In this document: one piece after another, positions 8,958 through 19,344 of the stretch
How positions within the stretch are numbered: position 1 is the stretch's first letter
Layout: every line of letters begins with the position of its first letter
Source: Notoacmeibacter sp.
Lineage (GTDB): Bacteria > Pseudomonadota > Alphaproteobacteria > Rhizobiales > Rhizobiaceae
Reading direction: 5' to 3'
DNA: 64,000 bases
Assembly (NCBI GenBank): GCA_019912385.1
Contig: JAIOIW010000105.1
Coordinates: forward strand, 1-64,000
Notes under the pieces: generated by a model
Told to the model about the DNA's origin: nothing
Database searches by the model: none
The model's input: the letters and a program-made list of their open reading frames with translations, nothing else
Translations under genes and position numbers: made by a program

Positions 8958-11795
8958 TCAGCGCTTGGGCAGGCAGTCGCCGCCGGCAGCCTTGATCTTC
9001 TGGCACAGACCGGCCGCATCGCTCCAACTCTGCGCCGGGATGTTGACCCGGTACCAGGTTTGCCCGCGGACATCGGCGGCGACGATATTCACTCCGCGTC
9101 CCGAGATCAGGCTACCGTAGCGCTTGAGGTCGTTGCGGTAGGAAACCTGCGCCAGGTCGGGCGATGAGTGCGACGATATCTGGACCCAGGCGGGCGATGT
9201 ATTGCTGCTCCCAGCCGCCGTATCCGCCAGCGCTGCCTGGGTGTTGGCCGACTGGCCGGTGGTTCCGGTGCGCCCGATGATGTTGACGGGCTGATTGGCC
9301 GGCCGCGAGGCAATGACCGGCGCATTGGTCGGCACGGCGGCGGCGGGCGCAGGCTTGGCGCTCGGCTCTGCATCCTGGATGGCCGCTTGCTGCTCCACCT
9401 TCACAGCCGGCGCAACCGGCGCAATCGGTTCCGGTTCGGCGCTCGCAGTATCGGACGCCGCGGCATTGGGCCGCGCCTGGGGAACGGGAACGCCGGCATC
9501 CTGAGGCACGGCTTCCGGTTCTGCTTCGGCTTCGGACGACTCGGCTGCCGTGTCGGCCGGGGCGGGACTCTCGCGCTGGACCAGCGTTCCGTCCGGCTGG
9601 ACGACAAAGGTTTTCACCCGGCGCGGCGCGACGGCGATGATGTCCCCGTCCGCCTGCCCCCCCGAATCTGTCAGGGCCGGATCGATGCGATCTTCCGATT
9701 TGGGTGCGCCGCCGGCGGGTGTCCCCACATCGGACGGCGTGTCGGTAACCGGTGCGCTGGCGACGTCGATCGGCTCCTCACCGGTCGTCACCAGTGTCTT
9801 TTGCTCCGGATCACCATTGGCCTGTGCTCCAGCAACCTGTTCGTAAACCTTCTTGTCGGCGTTCGGCACCTGCGTTCCACCGGGATCGGCCGGCTTGACC
9901 TTCACGGGTTCCGGATCGGCCCGCACGATTGCCGGTTCGCCGCCATTGTCGCCTCCACCCGAGGTCAGCGTGAACGCGCCGACCGCCCCAAGAACGACTA
10001 TCCCGGCCACGGCGGCGGCAATCATAAGGCCCTGCCGGTTGCGTTCCCTTGCGGGCCTGCCTTTCTGCCGCCCACCGCCTGCTGCTTCCGAGTAGAGGTC
10101 CTCATCCGTGGTGCCGCGACCGATTTCCTGCGTGGCTCGCATCACAGCGGCCAGCGCGGCCTCCTCGCTGTAATGCCCGCCGGAATCGTCCTGCCGCTCG
10201 TCCAGGTCAAATCCCATCTGCGAGAATTCCTCGGCAAAGTAGGATTCAAAATCGCTTCCCTCCCCGGACTCAAGCGGCCGGGCGACCGCGGTCGCCTCGT
10301 TCATTTCCGGGGCTTCTTCATACCCGGTATCGTAACCACCCAGCGGATCGGCAGCCTGTACCACTGTTTCGGGCTCGAAATCCGGAATATCGAGATCGCC
10401 GGTCTCCGGAACGATTCCGTCATCAATCTCCGTCGTCTCGATCTCGGGAACATCGTATGCGTTGGCCGCTGCGACATAGGCGGGCGGCGTGGCATCGCTG
10501 CCGTCATCCCGCAAATCGAACGTGTCCTCGATCGCGACGGCCAGTTCGCCGTCGCTCTCGCCCGGCGCAAAGTTGCCATCGCCGGCGTCGTCCATTTCGT
10601 AGGTCGCGGGATCAAGATCGAGCGCCTGATCGAAATCGTCACCGTCCGGCGTACCGCTCCATGGAGTGTCGGCGTCGGCCTGTGCGGTGGCCGGTTCCGG
10701 CGCGCTGTCATCCATCTCCAGTTCGGCAAGCAGTTCGTCGTCCAGAAAACTCTGGTCGAGGAAGGCATCCTCGTCGAAGTCGGCCATTTCGCCGACATCG
10801 CCGGCGTATTGTTCGGTATCGGGGGCTGCCGTATCGTCGGTCGCTGGTGCGCCGGCGCCGGTCTCCGACCACAGGTCGGCTGCCGGCTGCGCTGTCTCGA
10901 ATGGCGGCACCTGGCGTAGCTCGTCGGGCCGTCCGAAGTCGCTGTCGAAGTCCGTTCGTTCGTCGTAGGTATCCCACTCGTGCTCCAGACCGGGGCGCGA
11001 GGATTCATCACCAGCGAATGAAACTTCAGCGCGGTCGTCCGAGCGGTCGCGGGTCCCGTAATTCGGGGAATCCTCGATACCGGCTAAAGAAGCCTTGATG
11101 TCGTCAAATGCCGTCGTTTCGAGGTCATCTCCCACCAGTGTCTCATCCGTCACGCTGGAATCGACCGGTTCCTGCCAATCCTGGAAAGCGCCGGTTTCGT
11201 CCGGATCATGATCGGAAAACGCGCGCTCGAGCGCGGCAAGATCGGCCGCCAGCAGTTCCTCGTCCTCGTCGATGGCTTCCTGCGTGGCGGGCTCTCCAGC
11301 CATTGCCGGCGCATCGCCATACGCATGGCCGATGGTATCGGCGGACGCGGATTCGCGATCGTCCAGACTGAACATCTCGTCGAGCAACGGATCGCCGGTT
11401 CCGGTCGACCCGGATACGGCTTCAGACTCGACATTGCTGCCGGCAAATGCCTCGGACCGCATGTGCGGGGTTTCCGGCTCGCCCGTGGCTGGCGCATCAC
11501 GGGAACCGGCCACGCTTTCGACTTGGCGTTCGGCGGGAGGCCATGTATCGGAATAATCGAAATCAGGTGCCGCATTCGACTCGAAGCGACCCTTCTCAGC
11601 GGTATCGGCCTGCGCGGGCTCGGAGAATTCGCCAAGCATTTCCTGCTCGAGGTCGATTCCGAAATCTTCCTCAACCGGCCGTACCGCGACCTTGTCGAAG
11701 CTCTGCGGCCCCATGATACGGGCGAGCTCCAACATCGGATCGTCGTCGTCAAGTGTGGCGCTCGGGTCGTGCCTGTATTGGTTGCTTTCCGCCAT
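8958..11795 (-). CDS. Large single-pass membrane protein with C-terminal SPOR domain
   Basis: The 945-residue protein begins with a very acidic, low-complexity cytoplasmic region of about 610 residues rich in Asp, Glu, Ala and Pro. A single membrane helix (GLMIAAAVAGIVVLGAVGAF) follows, then a Pro/Ala/Glu-rich periplasmic linker. The last 75 or so residues form a SPOR fold (AWVQISSHSSPDLA, then WYRVNIP) that binds denuded septal glycan. Similar proteins are conserved between argS and nagZ in Hyphomicrobiales and are presumed division or cell-wall factors; the role here is inference. The N-terminal region is the part most likely to vary between strains. Confidence 0.85.
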   Translation of the reverse strand: MAESNQYRHDPSATLDDDDPMLELARIMGPQSFDKVAVRPVEEDFGIDLEQEMLGEFSEPAQADTAEKGRFESNAAPDFDYSDTWPPAERQVESVAGSRDAPATGEPETPHMRSEAFAGSNVESEAVSGSTGTGDPLLDEMFSLDDRESASADTIGHAYGDAPAMAGEPATQEAIDEDEELLAADLAALERAFSDHDPDETGAFQDWQEPVDSSVTDETLVGDDLETTAFDDIKASLAGIEDSPNYGTRDRSDDRAEVSFAGDESSRPGLEHEWDTYDERTDFDSDFGRPDELRQVPPFETAQPAADLWSETGAGAPATDDTAAPDTEQYAGDVGEMADFDEDAFLDQSFLDDELLAELEMDDSAPEPATAQADADTPWSGTPDGDDFDQALDLDPATYEMDDAGDGNFAPGESDGELAVAIEDTFDLRDDGSDATPPAYVAAANAYDVPEIETTEIDDGIVPETGDLDIPDFEPETVVQAADPLGGYDTGYEEAPEMNEATAVARPLESGEGSDFESYFAEEFSQMGFDLDERQDDSGGHYSEEAALAAVMRATQEIGRGTTDEDLYSEAAGGGRQKGRPARERNRQGLMIAAAVAGIVVLGAVGAFTLTSGGGDNGGEPAIVRADPEPVKVKPADPGGTQVPNADKKVYEQVAGAQANGDPEQKTLVTTGEEPIDVASAPVTDTPSDVGTPAGGAPKSEDRIDPALTDSGGQADGDIIAVAPRRVKTFVVQPDGTLVQRESPAPADTAAESSEAEAEPEAVPQDAGVPVPQARPNAAASDTASAEPEPIAPVAPAVKVEQQAAIQDAEPSAKPAPAAAVPTNAPVIASRPANQPVNIIGRTGTTGQSANTQAALADTAAGSSNTSPAWVQISSHSSPDLAQVSYRNDLKRYGSLISGRGVNIVAADVRGQTWYRVNIPAQSWSDAAGLCQKIKAAGGDCLPKR

Positions 11796-11899
11796 ACTCA
11801 GTCCAGTACACCTTACTTCCGCAGGCGGGCGCGCCCTTGGTCAACTTGGCCGTTACCAGCGCATTGTGGGCAAAAGGTGACAGGTTCGGAAGCGGTTAT

Positions 11900-13669
11900 C
11901 TAGCGCATTTCTTGTGGCGCATCAGCTCCGATTATCCCGAGACCGGACGTAAGCACGTCCGACACGGCCTGCACCAGTCCCAGCCTGGCACGGGTCAATT
12001 CTGGTTCGTTAGCCTTAACAAAGCGTAAGTCGGAGTTGTCTGTCCCCCGATTCCAGTGGCCATGCAATGCACTTGCCAGGTCGTAGAGGTAAAATGCCAG
12101 GCGATGCGGCTCCAGCGCGGTCGCCGCCGTCTCGATCAGGCGCGGGTATTCGGCGAGCTTGCGGATCAGCGCGACCTCGCCCTCGTCGCTCAGCAAATGG
12201 ACATTTGCGCGCAACCCGTCCCGCTCGGCGACTTCGGCGCCGAACTGCTCCACCGCCTGGCGGAATACCGAGTGACAGCGCGCCGAGGCATATTGCACAT
12301 AGAATACCGGATTGTCCTTCGACTGCTCGGTAACCTTGGCGAAATCGAAGTCGAGCGGCGCGTCCGCCTTGCGGAAAAGCATCATGAAACGCACCGGATC
12401 GCGTCCGACCTCCTCCACCACTTCCCGCAGGGTGATGAATTCGCCGGCCCGCTTGGACATCTTCACCGGCTCGCCACCGCGGAACAACCGGACCAGTTGG
12501 GTAAGCAGGATCGTGAGTTCCAGCGTACCGCCCGAAATCGCCCGCGCCAAAGCTTCCATGCGCCTGACGTATCCACCGTGGTCGGCTCCAAGCACGAAGA
12601 TCATCTTCTCGAAACCGCGATCGAACTTGTCTTTCATGTAGGCGACATCAGCGGCGAAATAGGTGAACGAACCGTCCGACTTGACCAGCGGCCGGTCGAC
12701 GTCGTCGCCCGCTTCGGTGGAGCGGAACAGCGTCTGCTCGCGGTCCTCCCAGTCGTCGGGCATTTCGCCCTTGGGCGGCGGCAACCGGCCCTCGTAGACA
12801 AACCCCCTGGTCCGCATGTCGTCCATCGTCCGTTCGATCCGCGACTTGCCGCCTTCGCGGGCATGCAACGCGCGTTCGGAAAAGAACACTTCGTGGGTGA
12901 CATTGAGCGCGGCGAGGTCCTCGCGGATAACGTCCATCATCATGTCGATGGATTTGTCGCGGACGATTGCCAGGGCCTCGTCGGAATCCATTTCGAGCAA
13001 TGCCGGGCCGTGGGCGCGGGCCAGCGCCTCGCCGACAGGAACCAGATAATCGCCGGGATAAAGCCCGGCCGGGATTTCGCCAATGTGCTCCCCGAGCGCC
13101 TCGCGATAACGCAGCAGCACCGAACGCGCCAGCACGTCGATCTGAACGCCGGCATCGTTGATGTAGTACTCCTTCGTCACATCATAGCCGGCGAAGGATA
13201 GCAGGTTGGCGAGCGCATCGCCGACCACGGCGCCACGGCAATGGCCGACATGCATCGGTCCGGTCGGGTTGGCCGAGACGTATTCGACATTGACCTTCTT
13301 GCCGCCACCGGCGAGCGAGCGGCCATAATCCGTCGCGGCATCGAGAATACCGGCAAGGTGGCGATGCCAGAAGGCATCCGCGAGGCGCAGATTGATGAAA
13401 CCTGGTCCCGCGATCTCGGCGGAGGCAACATCCGTGTCGCTCCTGAGTGCACTGGCGACCTGTTCGGCGAGTTGGCGCGGGTTCTGGCCGACCTGCTTGG
13501 CCAGCACCATCGCCACGTTGCAGGCGACGTCGCCATGACTGGGATCGCGCGGCGCCTCGACGGCCACGCGCGACAAGTCCAGCGCACTGCCGTCTTTTGT
13601 TTGCAAATCAAGTGCTTCAATGACTTTTTGAAATCGCGCTGTGAAGTCGGCGAAGATATTCATGCTCAA
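11900..13669 (-). CDS. argS: Arginyl-tRNA synthetase
   Basis: ArgS is a class I synthetase that attaches arginine to its tRNA. The 589-residue protein has the N-terminal Add-1 domain, a HIGH-type motif in [15 protein letters not shown], and [12 protein letters not shown] as the KMSKS loop, followed by the DALR anticodon-binding domain. It lies between dgt (56-base gap) and the SPOR protein gene, as in related genomes. Confidence 0.97.
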   Translation of the reverse strand: MSMNIFADFTARFQKVIEALDLQTKDGSALDLSRVAVEAPRDPSHGDVACNVAMVLAKQVGQNPRQLAEQVASALRSDTDVASAEIAGPGFINLRLADAFWHRHLAGILDAATDYGRSLAGGGKKVNVEYVSANPTGPMHVGHCRGAVVGDALANLLSFAGYDVTKEYYINDAGVQIDVLARSVLLRYREALGEHIGEIPAGLYPGDYLVPVGEALARAHGPALLEMDSDEALAIVRDKSIDMMMDVIREDLAALNVTHEVFFSERALHAREGGKSRIERTMDDMRTRGFVYEGRLPPPKGEMPDDWEDREQTLFRSTEAGDDVDRPLVKSDGSFTYFAADVAYMKDKFDRGFEKMIFVLGADHGGYVRRMEALARAISGGTLELTILLTQLVRLFRGGEPVKMSKRAGEFITLREVVEEVGRDPVRFMMLFRKADAPLDFDFAKVTEQSKDNPVFYVQYASARCHSVFRQAVEQFGAEVAERDGLRANVHLLSDEGEVALIRKLAEYPRLIETAATALEPHRLAFYLYDLASALHGHWNRGTDNSDLRFVKANEPELTRARLGLVQAVSDVLTSGLGIIGADAPQEMR

Positions 13670-13725
13670 GGTCCGGTTCTATAAGCGTGCCGCAAGGGAC
13701 TGCGGCGGCAAACGCCGGCATGCGC

Positions 13726-14937
13726 CTAGCCCAAATGCAGCTTGCGGTCAAACAACCGCTCGTATTCGGCCAGGGCGTAATTGTCGGTCATGCCGGCAAG
13801 GAAGTCGGCGACATGGCGCGCCCTGGCCTTTTGCGAGGCATGGTCCAGGCCCTCGCGCCAGCCCTGCGGCATGGCGCGCGGGTCGGCCATGTAGGCGTCG
13901 AAAAGCTCGCGCACAATGCGGTCGACCTGTTTGCGCACCTCGACGACGCTCGGATGGCGGTACATCCGCGCGAACAGGAAGGTCTTGAGCGCCCTGTCTG
14001 TCTCGCGCATTGCGGCGGAAAAGCCGACGACCGTTTCGCCGCAGGCGCGCAATTCGTCCACGCTTTGAGGGTTGATCCGCGCCAGGGCTTCCTGGGCGGT
14101 GGCGATGACATCCTCCACCATGGCGGTGATCTGGCGGCGCTGGAACTCGTAACTCATGCGCACGGCCTCAAGACCCGGATAGCGCGCGCGCACATCGCCC
14201 AGGATCTCCGCCACGAACGGCACCTCGCTCTCGAGGTCTTCCAGGTCGAACAGGCCGGCGCGCACGCCGTCATCGATATCGTGGGTATTGTAGGCAATGT
14301 CGTCGGCAATCGCGGCCGCCTGCGCTTCGGCGCCGGCATGGGTTGCGAGGCCGATCGGAAACATCTGGTCGAAATCCAGGATCGTCTGCGGCACCGGCTT
14401 GCCGGCCGGGCTGCCGTCGGCCTTGAGCAACGGGCCGTTGTGCTTGACCAGGCCCTCCAGCGTTTCCCAGGTGAGATTCAGCCCGTCGAACTCGGCGTAG
14501 CGGCACTCCAGCCGGGTGACGACCCTGAGCGACTGGGCATTGTGGTCGAAGCCGCCGAATTCGGCCATCTTGGAGTTGAGCGCATCTTCGCCGGTGTGGC
14601 CGAAGGGCGTGTGGCCGAAGTCATGAACCAGTGCCACCGCTTCGGCCAGGTCTTCGTCGACCTTGAGCGCGCGGGCAATGGCGCGGGCGATCTGCGCGAC
14701 CTCGATCGTATGGGTGAGCCTGGTCCGGAAGTGATCGCCCTCGTGGGCGACAAATACCTGCGTCTTGTGCTTCAGCCGGCGAAACGCGGTGGAATGAATG
14801 ATGCGGTCGCGGTCGCGCTGGAACGGGGTGCGGGTGCGGCTTTCGGTTTCGGCGTAGAAGCGGCCGCGCGAATGCGCCGGATCGCTCGCGAAAGGCGCGC
14901 GCGGCCTGTAGCCGAAGCCGATGTCACCGAGTTCCAT
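13726..14937 (-). CDS. dgt: Deoxyguanosinetriphosphate triphosphohydrolase-like protein
   Basis: This is an HD-domain enzyme that splits dNTPs into deoxynucleosides and tripolyphosphate. The metal-binding HD residues are visible in [16 protein letters not shown] and [18 protein letters not shown], and later in [14 protein letters not shown]. The ATG at 14937 (MELGDIG) was chosen, giving 403 residues; the frame stays open to 15048, but that would take up almost all the space to divergent erpA, leaving no room for promoters. Members of this short form are annotated dGTPase-like because their preferred dNTP is not always dGTP. Confidence 0.9.
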   Translation of the reverse strand: MELGDIGFGYRPRAPFASDPAHSRGRFYAETESRTRTPFQRDRDRIIHSTAFRRLKHKTQVFVAHEGDHFRTRLTHTIEVAQIARAIARALKVDEDLAEAVALVHDFGHTPFGHTGEDALNSKMAEFGGFDHNAQSLRVVTRLECRYAEFDGLNLTWETLEGLVKHNGPLLKADGSPAGKPVPQTILDFDQMFPIGLATHAGAEAQAAAIADDIAYNTHDIDDGVRAGLFDLEDLESEVPFVAEILGDVRARYPGLEAVRMSYEFQRRQITAMVEDVIATAQEALARINPQSVDELRACGETVVGFSAAMRETDRALKTFLFARMYRHPSVVEVRKQVDRIVRELFDAYMADPRAMPQGWREGLDHASQKARARHVADFLAGMTDNYALAEYERLFDRKLHLG

Positions 14938-15059
14938 GCAGAAGCCGCCCCTGGGTGTTGGGTCCGGACCCTCGTTTCCGCCCGCCAGCGCCGCGACAGT
15001 TGACGGACCGCCCGCAGCTTCATACCTATGGTACAAATGCCATTGCAAGGTGAAAACCG

Positions 15060-15410
15060 ATGAGCCAGGACGCAGCGACAGCCATGAAGGGCGTGACGAT
15101 CTCGGAGCCGGCGGCGAAGCGCATCGTCAAGGTGCTGGCCGCCGAACCGGGGAACACGGCCTTGCGCATCTCGGTTGAAGGTGGCGGATGCTCGGGATTC
15201 TCCTACAAGTTCGAGCTCACCGGCACACGCAACGACGACGACAAGGTCTTCACCCGCGACGGCGCTACCGTGTTCATCGACGAGATTTCCCTGGTCTATA
15301 TGGGCGGCGCGGAGATCGACTTCGTCGATGACCTGATGGGTCAATCCTTCCAGATCAGGAATCCCAACGCCGTGGCCTCGTGCGGCTGCGGAACCAGCTT
15401 TTCGGTCTGA
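15060..15410 (+). CDS. erpA: Iron-sulfur cluster insertion protein ErpA
   Basis: ErpA is an A-type carrier that delivers [4Fe-4S] or [2Fe-2S] clusters to apo-proteins. The three cluster-ligand cysteines are Cys44 (GGGCSGFSY), Cys108 and Cys110 (SCGCGTSF). The 116-residue size is typical. It is transcribed divergently from dgt, as is common in alphaproteobacteria, and is followed by a strong hairpin terminator at 15444-15475. Confidence 0.95.
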   Translation: MSQDAATAMKGVTISEPAAKRIVKVLAAEPGNTALRISVEGGGCSGFSYKFELTGTRNDDDKVFTRDGATVFIDEISLVYMGGAEIDFVDDLMGQSFQIRNPNAVASCGCGTSFSV

Positions 15411-15443
15411 ATCCACCGATACGATTTCGCTGCTGCGACCAAC

Positions 15444-15475
15444 AAAAAGGCCCGGGAGCGATCCCGGGCCTTTTT
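15444..15475. terminator. Bidirectional intrinsic terminator between erpA and the NCS2 permease
   Basis: A nine-base GC stem (GGCCCGGGA with TCCCGGGCC) with a four-base loop is flanked by five A on one side and five T on the other. It can therefore end transcripts from both converging genes, erpA on the plus strand and the permease on the minus strand. Confidence 0.93.
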
Positions 15476-15492
15476 CATGAATGCGCCTCGGA

Positions 15493-16893
15493 TCAATCCG
15501 AAAAGCCCTTGAGACCGCTGATCTGCGTTTCGTTGTCGGCATCGGTATCGAGATCCTCAGGCAGCACCAGGTTGAGGACGATAGCGATTGTCGCTGCGGG
15601 CAGCAGACCCGATGTGAGCAGAATCTGGACGGTCCGGTTGAGGTGCTGCAATGCATCCGGCTCCAGTTGCAACCCCAGCCCCACCGACAGCGCGACCGCG
15701 AAGATCACCATGTTGCGGCGGTTCCACTTGACGTCCGACAACATGTTGACGCCGGCGGCGGCCACCATGCCGAACATCACGATCACGCCCCCGCCAAGCA
15801 CATGGATCGGCACGGTTGCGACAATCGCACCGACCTTCGGAATGAGGCCGCAGGCAATCAGGAACAGCGCGCCGATGGTCACCACATGGCGGCTCATGAC
15901 GCCGGTCATGGAGACGAGCCCGACATTCTGGCTGAACGAGGTGTTCGGCAGGCCGCCGAACACGCCTGCCACGGCCGTGCCGAGACCGTCAGCGAATGTC
16001 GCTCCGGAGATTTCCTTGTCGGTCGCTTCGCGGCCGGCGCCACCCTTGGTGATGCCCGATGTATCGCCGACCGTCTCGATGGCCGAAACGATCGCCATGA
16101 AGCACATGCCGATGATGATCGCCCCGTCGAACGAGAAACCCCATTTGAACGGAACCGGCAGGGCAAAGGCGGCGGCGTTGCCGACATTGGCGAAGCTCAC
16201 CTGGCCCATGGCCAGTGCCACCACATAGCCGGCCAGCAGGCCAACCAGAACCGCGGCGACCGAAATGAAACCCCTGGTGAAGAATTTCAGAGCCAGTGTC
16301 ACCAGGATGACGACGACGGCCGGGCCCCACATCGCCAGCGAGCCATAGGCAGGCTTGCCGATCAACGGCACGCCGCCGGCGGCATACTGAACACCAACCC
16401 TGATCAGCGCCAGTCCGATCATCAGCACGATCAGGCCCGTCACCAATGGCGGCAGCGCGAAGCGGATGCGCCCGATGACAAAACCGAGGCAGAAATGGAA
16501 AAGGCCACCGATGAGTACGCCGGTCATCAAGCCGGCCATTCCGCCGACGCCCGCGCCGGCAACGGCCGGAATCATGACCGGCAGGAAAGCAAATGACGTC
16601 CCCTGGACGATTGGCAGACGTGCGCCGACCGGTCCGAAACCGATCGTCTGAAACAGGGTTGCGATACCGGCAAACAGCATCGACATCTGGATCATGTAGA
16701 TCATGTTCGGGAAATCCGGCGAATTCGACCCGAAGCCGAAGCCCGCCGCACCCGCCACGATAATCGCCGGTGTGACGTTGGAAGCGAACATGGCCAGTAC
16801 GTGCTGAATACCGAGAGGCACGGATTGCGCCAAGGGTGGCATGTAGTCCGGATCGCGAAGGCGTTCGCGCAAATCGATAGCTGCGTCGGTCAT
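15493..16893 (-). CDS. NCS2-family nucleobase/purine permease
   Basis: This is an inner-membrane proton symporter for uracil, xanthine or urate. The 466-residue protein has about 14 hydrophobic segments. The NCS2 signature SFSQNVGLVSMTGVMSR (about residues 325-341) carries the substrate-contact Gln-Asn. The second conserved region, with Glu in AIVSAIETVGDTS, is typical of the xanthine/urate branch rather than UraA, so a purine substrate is likely but not proved. It is monocistronic, converges with erpA, and has a structured leader (see 16913-16980). Confidence 0.88.
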   Translation of the reverse strand: MTDAAIDLRERLRDPDYMPPLAQSVPLGIQHVLAMFASNVTPAIIVAGAAGFGFGSNSPDFPNMIYMIQMSMLFAGIATLFQTIGFGPVGARLPIVQGTSFAFLPVMIPAVAGAGVGGMAGLMTGVLIGGLFHFCLGFVIGRIRFALPPLVTGLIVLMIGLALIRVGVQYAAGGVPLIGKPAYGSLAMWGPAVVVILVTLALKFFTRGFISVAAVLVGLLAGYVVALAMGQVSFANVGNAAAFALPVPFKWGFSFDGAIIIGMCFMAIVSAIETVGDTSGITKGGAGREATDKEISGATFADGLGTAVAGVFGGLPNTSFSQNVGLVSMTGVMSRHVVTIGALFLIACGLIPKVGAIVATVPIHVLGGGVIVMFGMVAAAGVNMLSDVKWNRRNMVIFAVALSVGLGLQLEPDALQHLNRTVQILLTSGLLPAATIAIVLNLVLPEDLDTDADNETQISGLKGFSD

Positions 16894-16912
16894 TGAATGT
16901 ACCCCTCATCTG

Positions 16913-16980
16913 TGGTCTCTTGCATATGACTTCCCCGATCACGGAGAGACCATTGCGAAGCTTCTCCCGCACATCGGGAA
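16913..16980 (-). promoter_or_regulatory. Structured 5' leader of the purine permease, possible riboswitch
   Basis: In the minus-strand transcript an outer stem (TTCCCGAT with ATCGGGGAA, one bulge) encloses an inner stem (GGAGA at 16963-16967 with TCTCC at 16943-16947). The segment TGGTCTCT (16945-16952) can instead pair perfectly over eight bases with AGAGACCA (16913-16920), which lies nearer the start codon and would break the inner stem. Such mutually exclusive pairing upstream of a purine permease fits a ligand-switched leader. The xanthine-binding NMT1 class is known from alphaproteobacteria, but I cannot confirm its consensus here. Confidence 0.35.
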
Positions 16981-17020
16981 ATCACTATCCATTTTTTCTT
17001 GAAAGTGTCGCCTCCGATCC

Positions 17021-17815
17021 ATGAAAATCGCCACCTGGAACATCAACGGCATCAAGGCCCGCCTCGACAACCTTTTGACATGGCTGGAGGAATCTAAGCC
17101 CGACATCGTCTGTCTGCAGGAAATCAAGTCGGTCGACGAGGCCTTCCCGCGGCTCGAAATCGAGGCACTGGGCTATCATGTGGAAACCCATGGGCAGAAG
17201 GGCTTCAACGGTGTTGCCCTGTTGTCGCGCACGTCGCCGGAAGAGGTGAGTCGCGGCCTTCCCGGTGACAGGAGCGACGAGCAGGCCCGCTTCATCGAAG
17301 GCGTCTTTTCGACACGCGGGGGCGTCTTGCGCATCGCCTCCCTTTACCTGCCGAACGGAAACCCGGTCGATTCCGACAAGTTCGCCTACAAGCTCGCGTG
17401 GATGGAGCGCCTCGAGCGTTTTGCCACCGAGCGCCTCGCACTGGAGGAACCGTTGGTCCTTGCAGGCGACTACAACGTCATCCCCGAGCCGAAAGATTGC
17501 CACGACCCGAAGGCATGGGAGGGCGACGCGCTGTTTCGCCCCGAAAGCCGGGCCGCCTTGCGAAGCTTAGAGGATCTCGGCTTCACCGATGCGCTTCGCG
17601 CCGTTTCCGACGAACCGGGCCTGTATACGTTCTGGGACTACCAGGCCGGCGCCTGGCAGAAGAACAATGGCATCCGCATCGACCATCTGTTGCTGTCACC
17701 GGAAGCGGCCGACCTGCTTGAAAGCGCCGCGGTGGAAAAGCATGTCCGCGCCTGGGAGAAGCCATCAGACCACGTTCCGGTTGCCATCGAGCTGAATATC
17801 GGTGACGCGGGATAG
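17021..17815 (+). CDS. xthA: Exodeoxyribonuclease III
   Basis: XthA is an AP endonuclease and 3'-5' exonuclease used in base-excision repair. The metal and catalytic residues are visible: Asn7 (WNING), Glu34 (QEIK), the GDYNV motif, the IDHLL segment and the terminal SDHVP histidine. At 264 residues it is of family length. It is divergent from the permease and lies upstream of a small secreted protein and exoR. Confidence 0.95.
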   Translation: MKIATWNINGIKARLDNLLTWLEESKPDIVCLQEIKSVDEAFPRLEIEALGYHVETHGQKGFNGVALLSRTSPEEVSRGLPGDRSDEQARFIEGVFSTRGGVLRIASLYLPNGNPVDSDKFAYKLAWMERLERFATERLALEEPLVLAGDYNVIPEPKDCHDPKAWEGDALFRPESRAALRSLEDLGFTDALRAVSDEPGLYTFWDYQAGAWQKNNGIRIDHLLLSPEAADLLESAAVEKHVRAWEKPSDHVPVAIELNIGDAG

Positions 17816-17880
17816 CGCGTCGTCGCGTTGCATCCCCTGCGCGGACTCGGAATATGGCACCGTAACTGCTATCATGCGCC

Positions 17881-18249
17881 ATGCGCAGGATATCCGTTAT
17901 GTTCTCTGCCCTTTTTCTCGCCCTCGGCGCGGCAGGTGGCACACATGCGGGCGGTGACAGCACCTGCCAATGCAAGGCCAACGGCAACAGCTACGATCTC
18001 AATTCCGTGGTGTGCATTCGCAACGGTTCGCTCAGCTTCCTAGCGCGTTGTGAAATGGTGCTGAACAACACGGCATGGAAAAAGCTTTCCGACAACTGTC
18101 CATATTCGAACAATGATCGGATGCCGGAACCTGCAGCAGTTGCCGCCGAAACGCAGATGTGCGAGCCGGCGCGCTGGCTCGGCAGGACCAAGCCCTTGCA
18201 ATCGTTGGCGCAGACCACGGACGTCGCAGGCGTTGCCATGCCCAAATAG
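17881..18249 (+). CDS. Small secreted cysteine-rich protein of unknown function
   Basis: The 122-residue protein begins with a clear signal peptide (MRRISVMFSALFLALGAAGGTHA). The mature part holds six cysteines in the order CxC, VVC, ARC, DNC, QMC, which suggests up to three disulfide bonds in the periplasm or outside the cell. I recognise no domain with certainty. It is 65 bases after xthA on the same strand and converges with exoR, so it may share the xthA transcript. The last 35 or so residues look less structured. Confidence 0.7.
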   Translation: MRRISVMFSALFLALGAAGGTHAGGDSTCQCKANGNSYDLNSVVCIRNGSLSFLARCEMVLNNTAWKKLSDNCPYSNNDRMPEPAAVAAETQMCEPARWLGRTKPLQSLAQTTDVAGVAMPK

Positions 18250-18298
18250 CCTTCCGGACAGGTTTCATGTTTCAAATGATGACAGGGGGGAGCGGCGG

Positions 18299-19072
18299 TC
18301 AGCGATAGCCGTTCTTCAGGATATCCTCGGCAAGCGCAATCGCAGTGCGGCGGTCGTTTTCCGCGGCCAGGCCGAACGCCTCTTCCTGGATCGAACGGAT
18401 CCAGTCGCGGTCGACCGGATTGGCGCGCTCCAGCGCCGCCGTCAGCATGGCAAGACCGCGCACGACCTTGCCTTTCTGGAACAGCAGGTTTCCCAGCACG
18501 GCCTGGGCCTGGTAGTGTCCCTTGCTCGCCGCCAGGCCGAGCCAGCGTGCCGCCTGCTTGACGTTCGCCGTCCCGCCCTCGCCGTCCAGCATCATTTTGC
18601 CGACTTCGAACTGCGCTTCGGAGTTTCCGTAGATCGAGGCGGCCTGAATGTAGAGGTCACGCGCCATGCCCGGATTGGCCTTGACCGGCGATTTGGGAAT
18701 TCCACGACGGATATAACCGGCCAGGGCGACGAGAGCATCGGAAACATAGTTCTCGTCAGGACTACCCGGGTCGGTACCCAATTGCACGATGCGACTGAAA
18801 ATCTTGAAAGCCTCGTAGTCGTCGCGACTGACCCCGTCGCCGTCGGCATACATGTGGGCGAGTTTCCAGCGCGCGCCGGCGTGGCCGTTTTCCGCGGCGT
18901 AGCGGTAGGCTTCCACGGCTTCCTGCTTGTCACCGCTCTTGTAAGCGTCGAACCCGAACCGGAATGCCGCCCAGGGGTCGGTACCAGCCTTGACTCCACG
19001 GAGATCGCCGGCCTGCGCAAAACAGATCTGCATGGCGATCGCCACGGTGGCGAGCGCCAGGACCGACCTCAT
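18299..19072 (-). CDS. exoR: ExoR-type periplasmic Sel1-repeat regulator
   Basis: In Sinorhizobium and Agrobacterium ExoR is a periplasmic protein that holds the ExoS/ChvI two-component system inactive and so represses exopolysaccharide and promotes motility. This protein has a signal peptide and a run of Sel1/TPR-like repeats (YKSGDKQEAVEAYRYAAENG; AGYIRRGIPKSPVK; EAQFEVGKMMLDGEGG; AQAVLGNLLF) in the same order as I remember for ExoR. I chose the ATG at 19072 because it gives a compact signal peptide; an in-frame ATG at 19123 is an alternative, and neither has a strong ribosome site. ExoS/ChvI genes are not in the window. Confidence 0.8.
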   Translation of the reverse strand: MRSVLALATVAIAMQICFAQAGDLRGVKAGTDPWAAFRFGFDAYKSGDKQEAVEAYRYAAENGHAGARWKLAHMYADGDGVSRDDYEAFKIFSRIVQLGTDPGSPDENYVSDALVALAGYIRRGIPKSPVKANPGMARDLYIQAASIYGNSEAQFEVGKMMLDGEGGTANVKQAARWLGLAASKGHYQAQAVLGNLLFQKGKVVRGLAMLTAALERANPVDRDWIRSIQEEAFGLAAENDRRTAIALAEDILKNGYR

Positions 19073-19344
19073 CTGCGAGATCGCACGGGGATTTCCAATC
19101 GAGGTCGCGGTACCGATGCCCATCAGGTTCTGACTGTATCCTGCCGTCTTGCCGGCCTACGCTTCTACTCTTGAGCGCCACTGCGGCCGGCAACGCTATC
19201 CCCCGGCCCGTGACGCAACATTGCCGTGCTCCGGTTTTGTGGCGCAAAAGCGGCAATAAGTGCCCCGACCCTTCCAGCCAGATTCATGATTCGAAACTGT
19301 TGCCGAATCAACACATCCGGCACTTGCCGGGCGGAATGCGGCGA

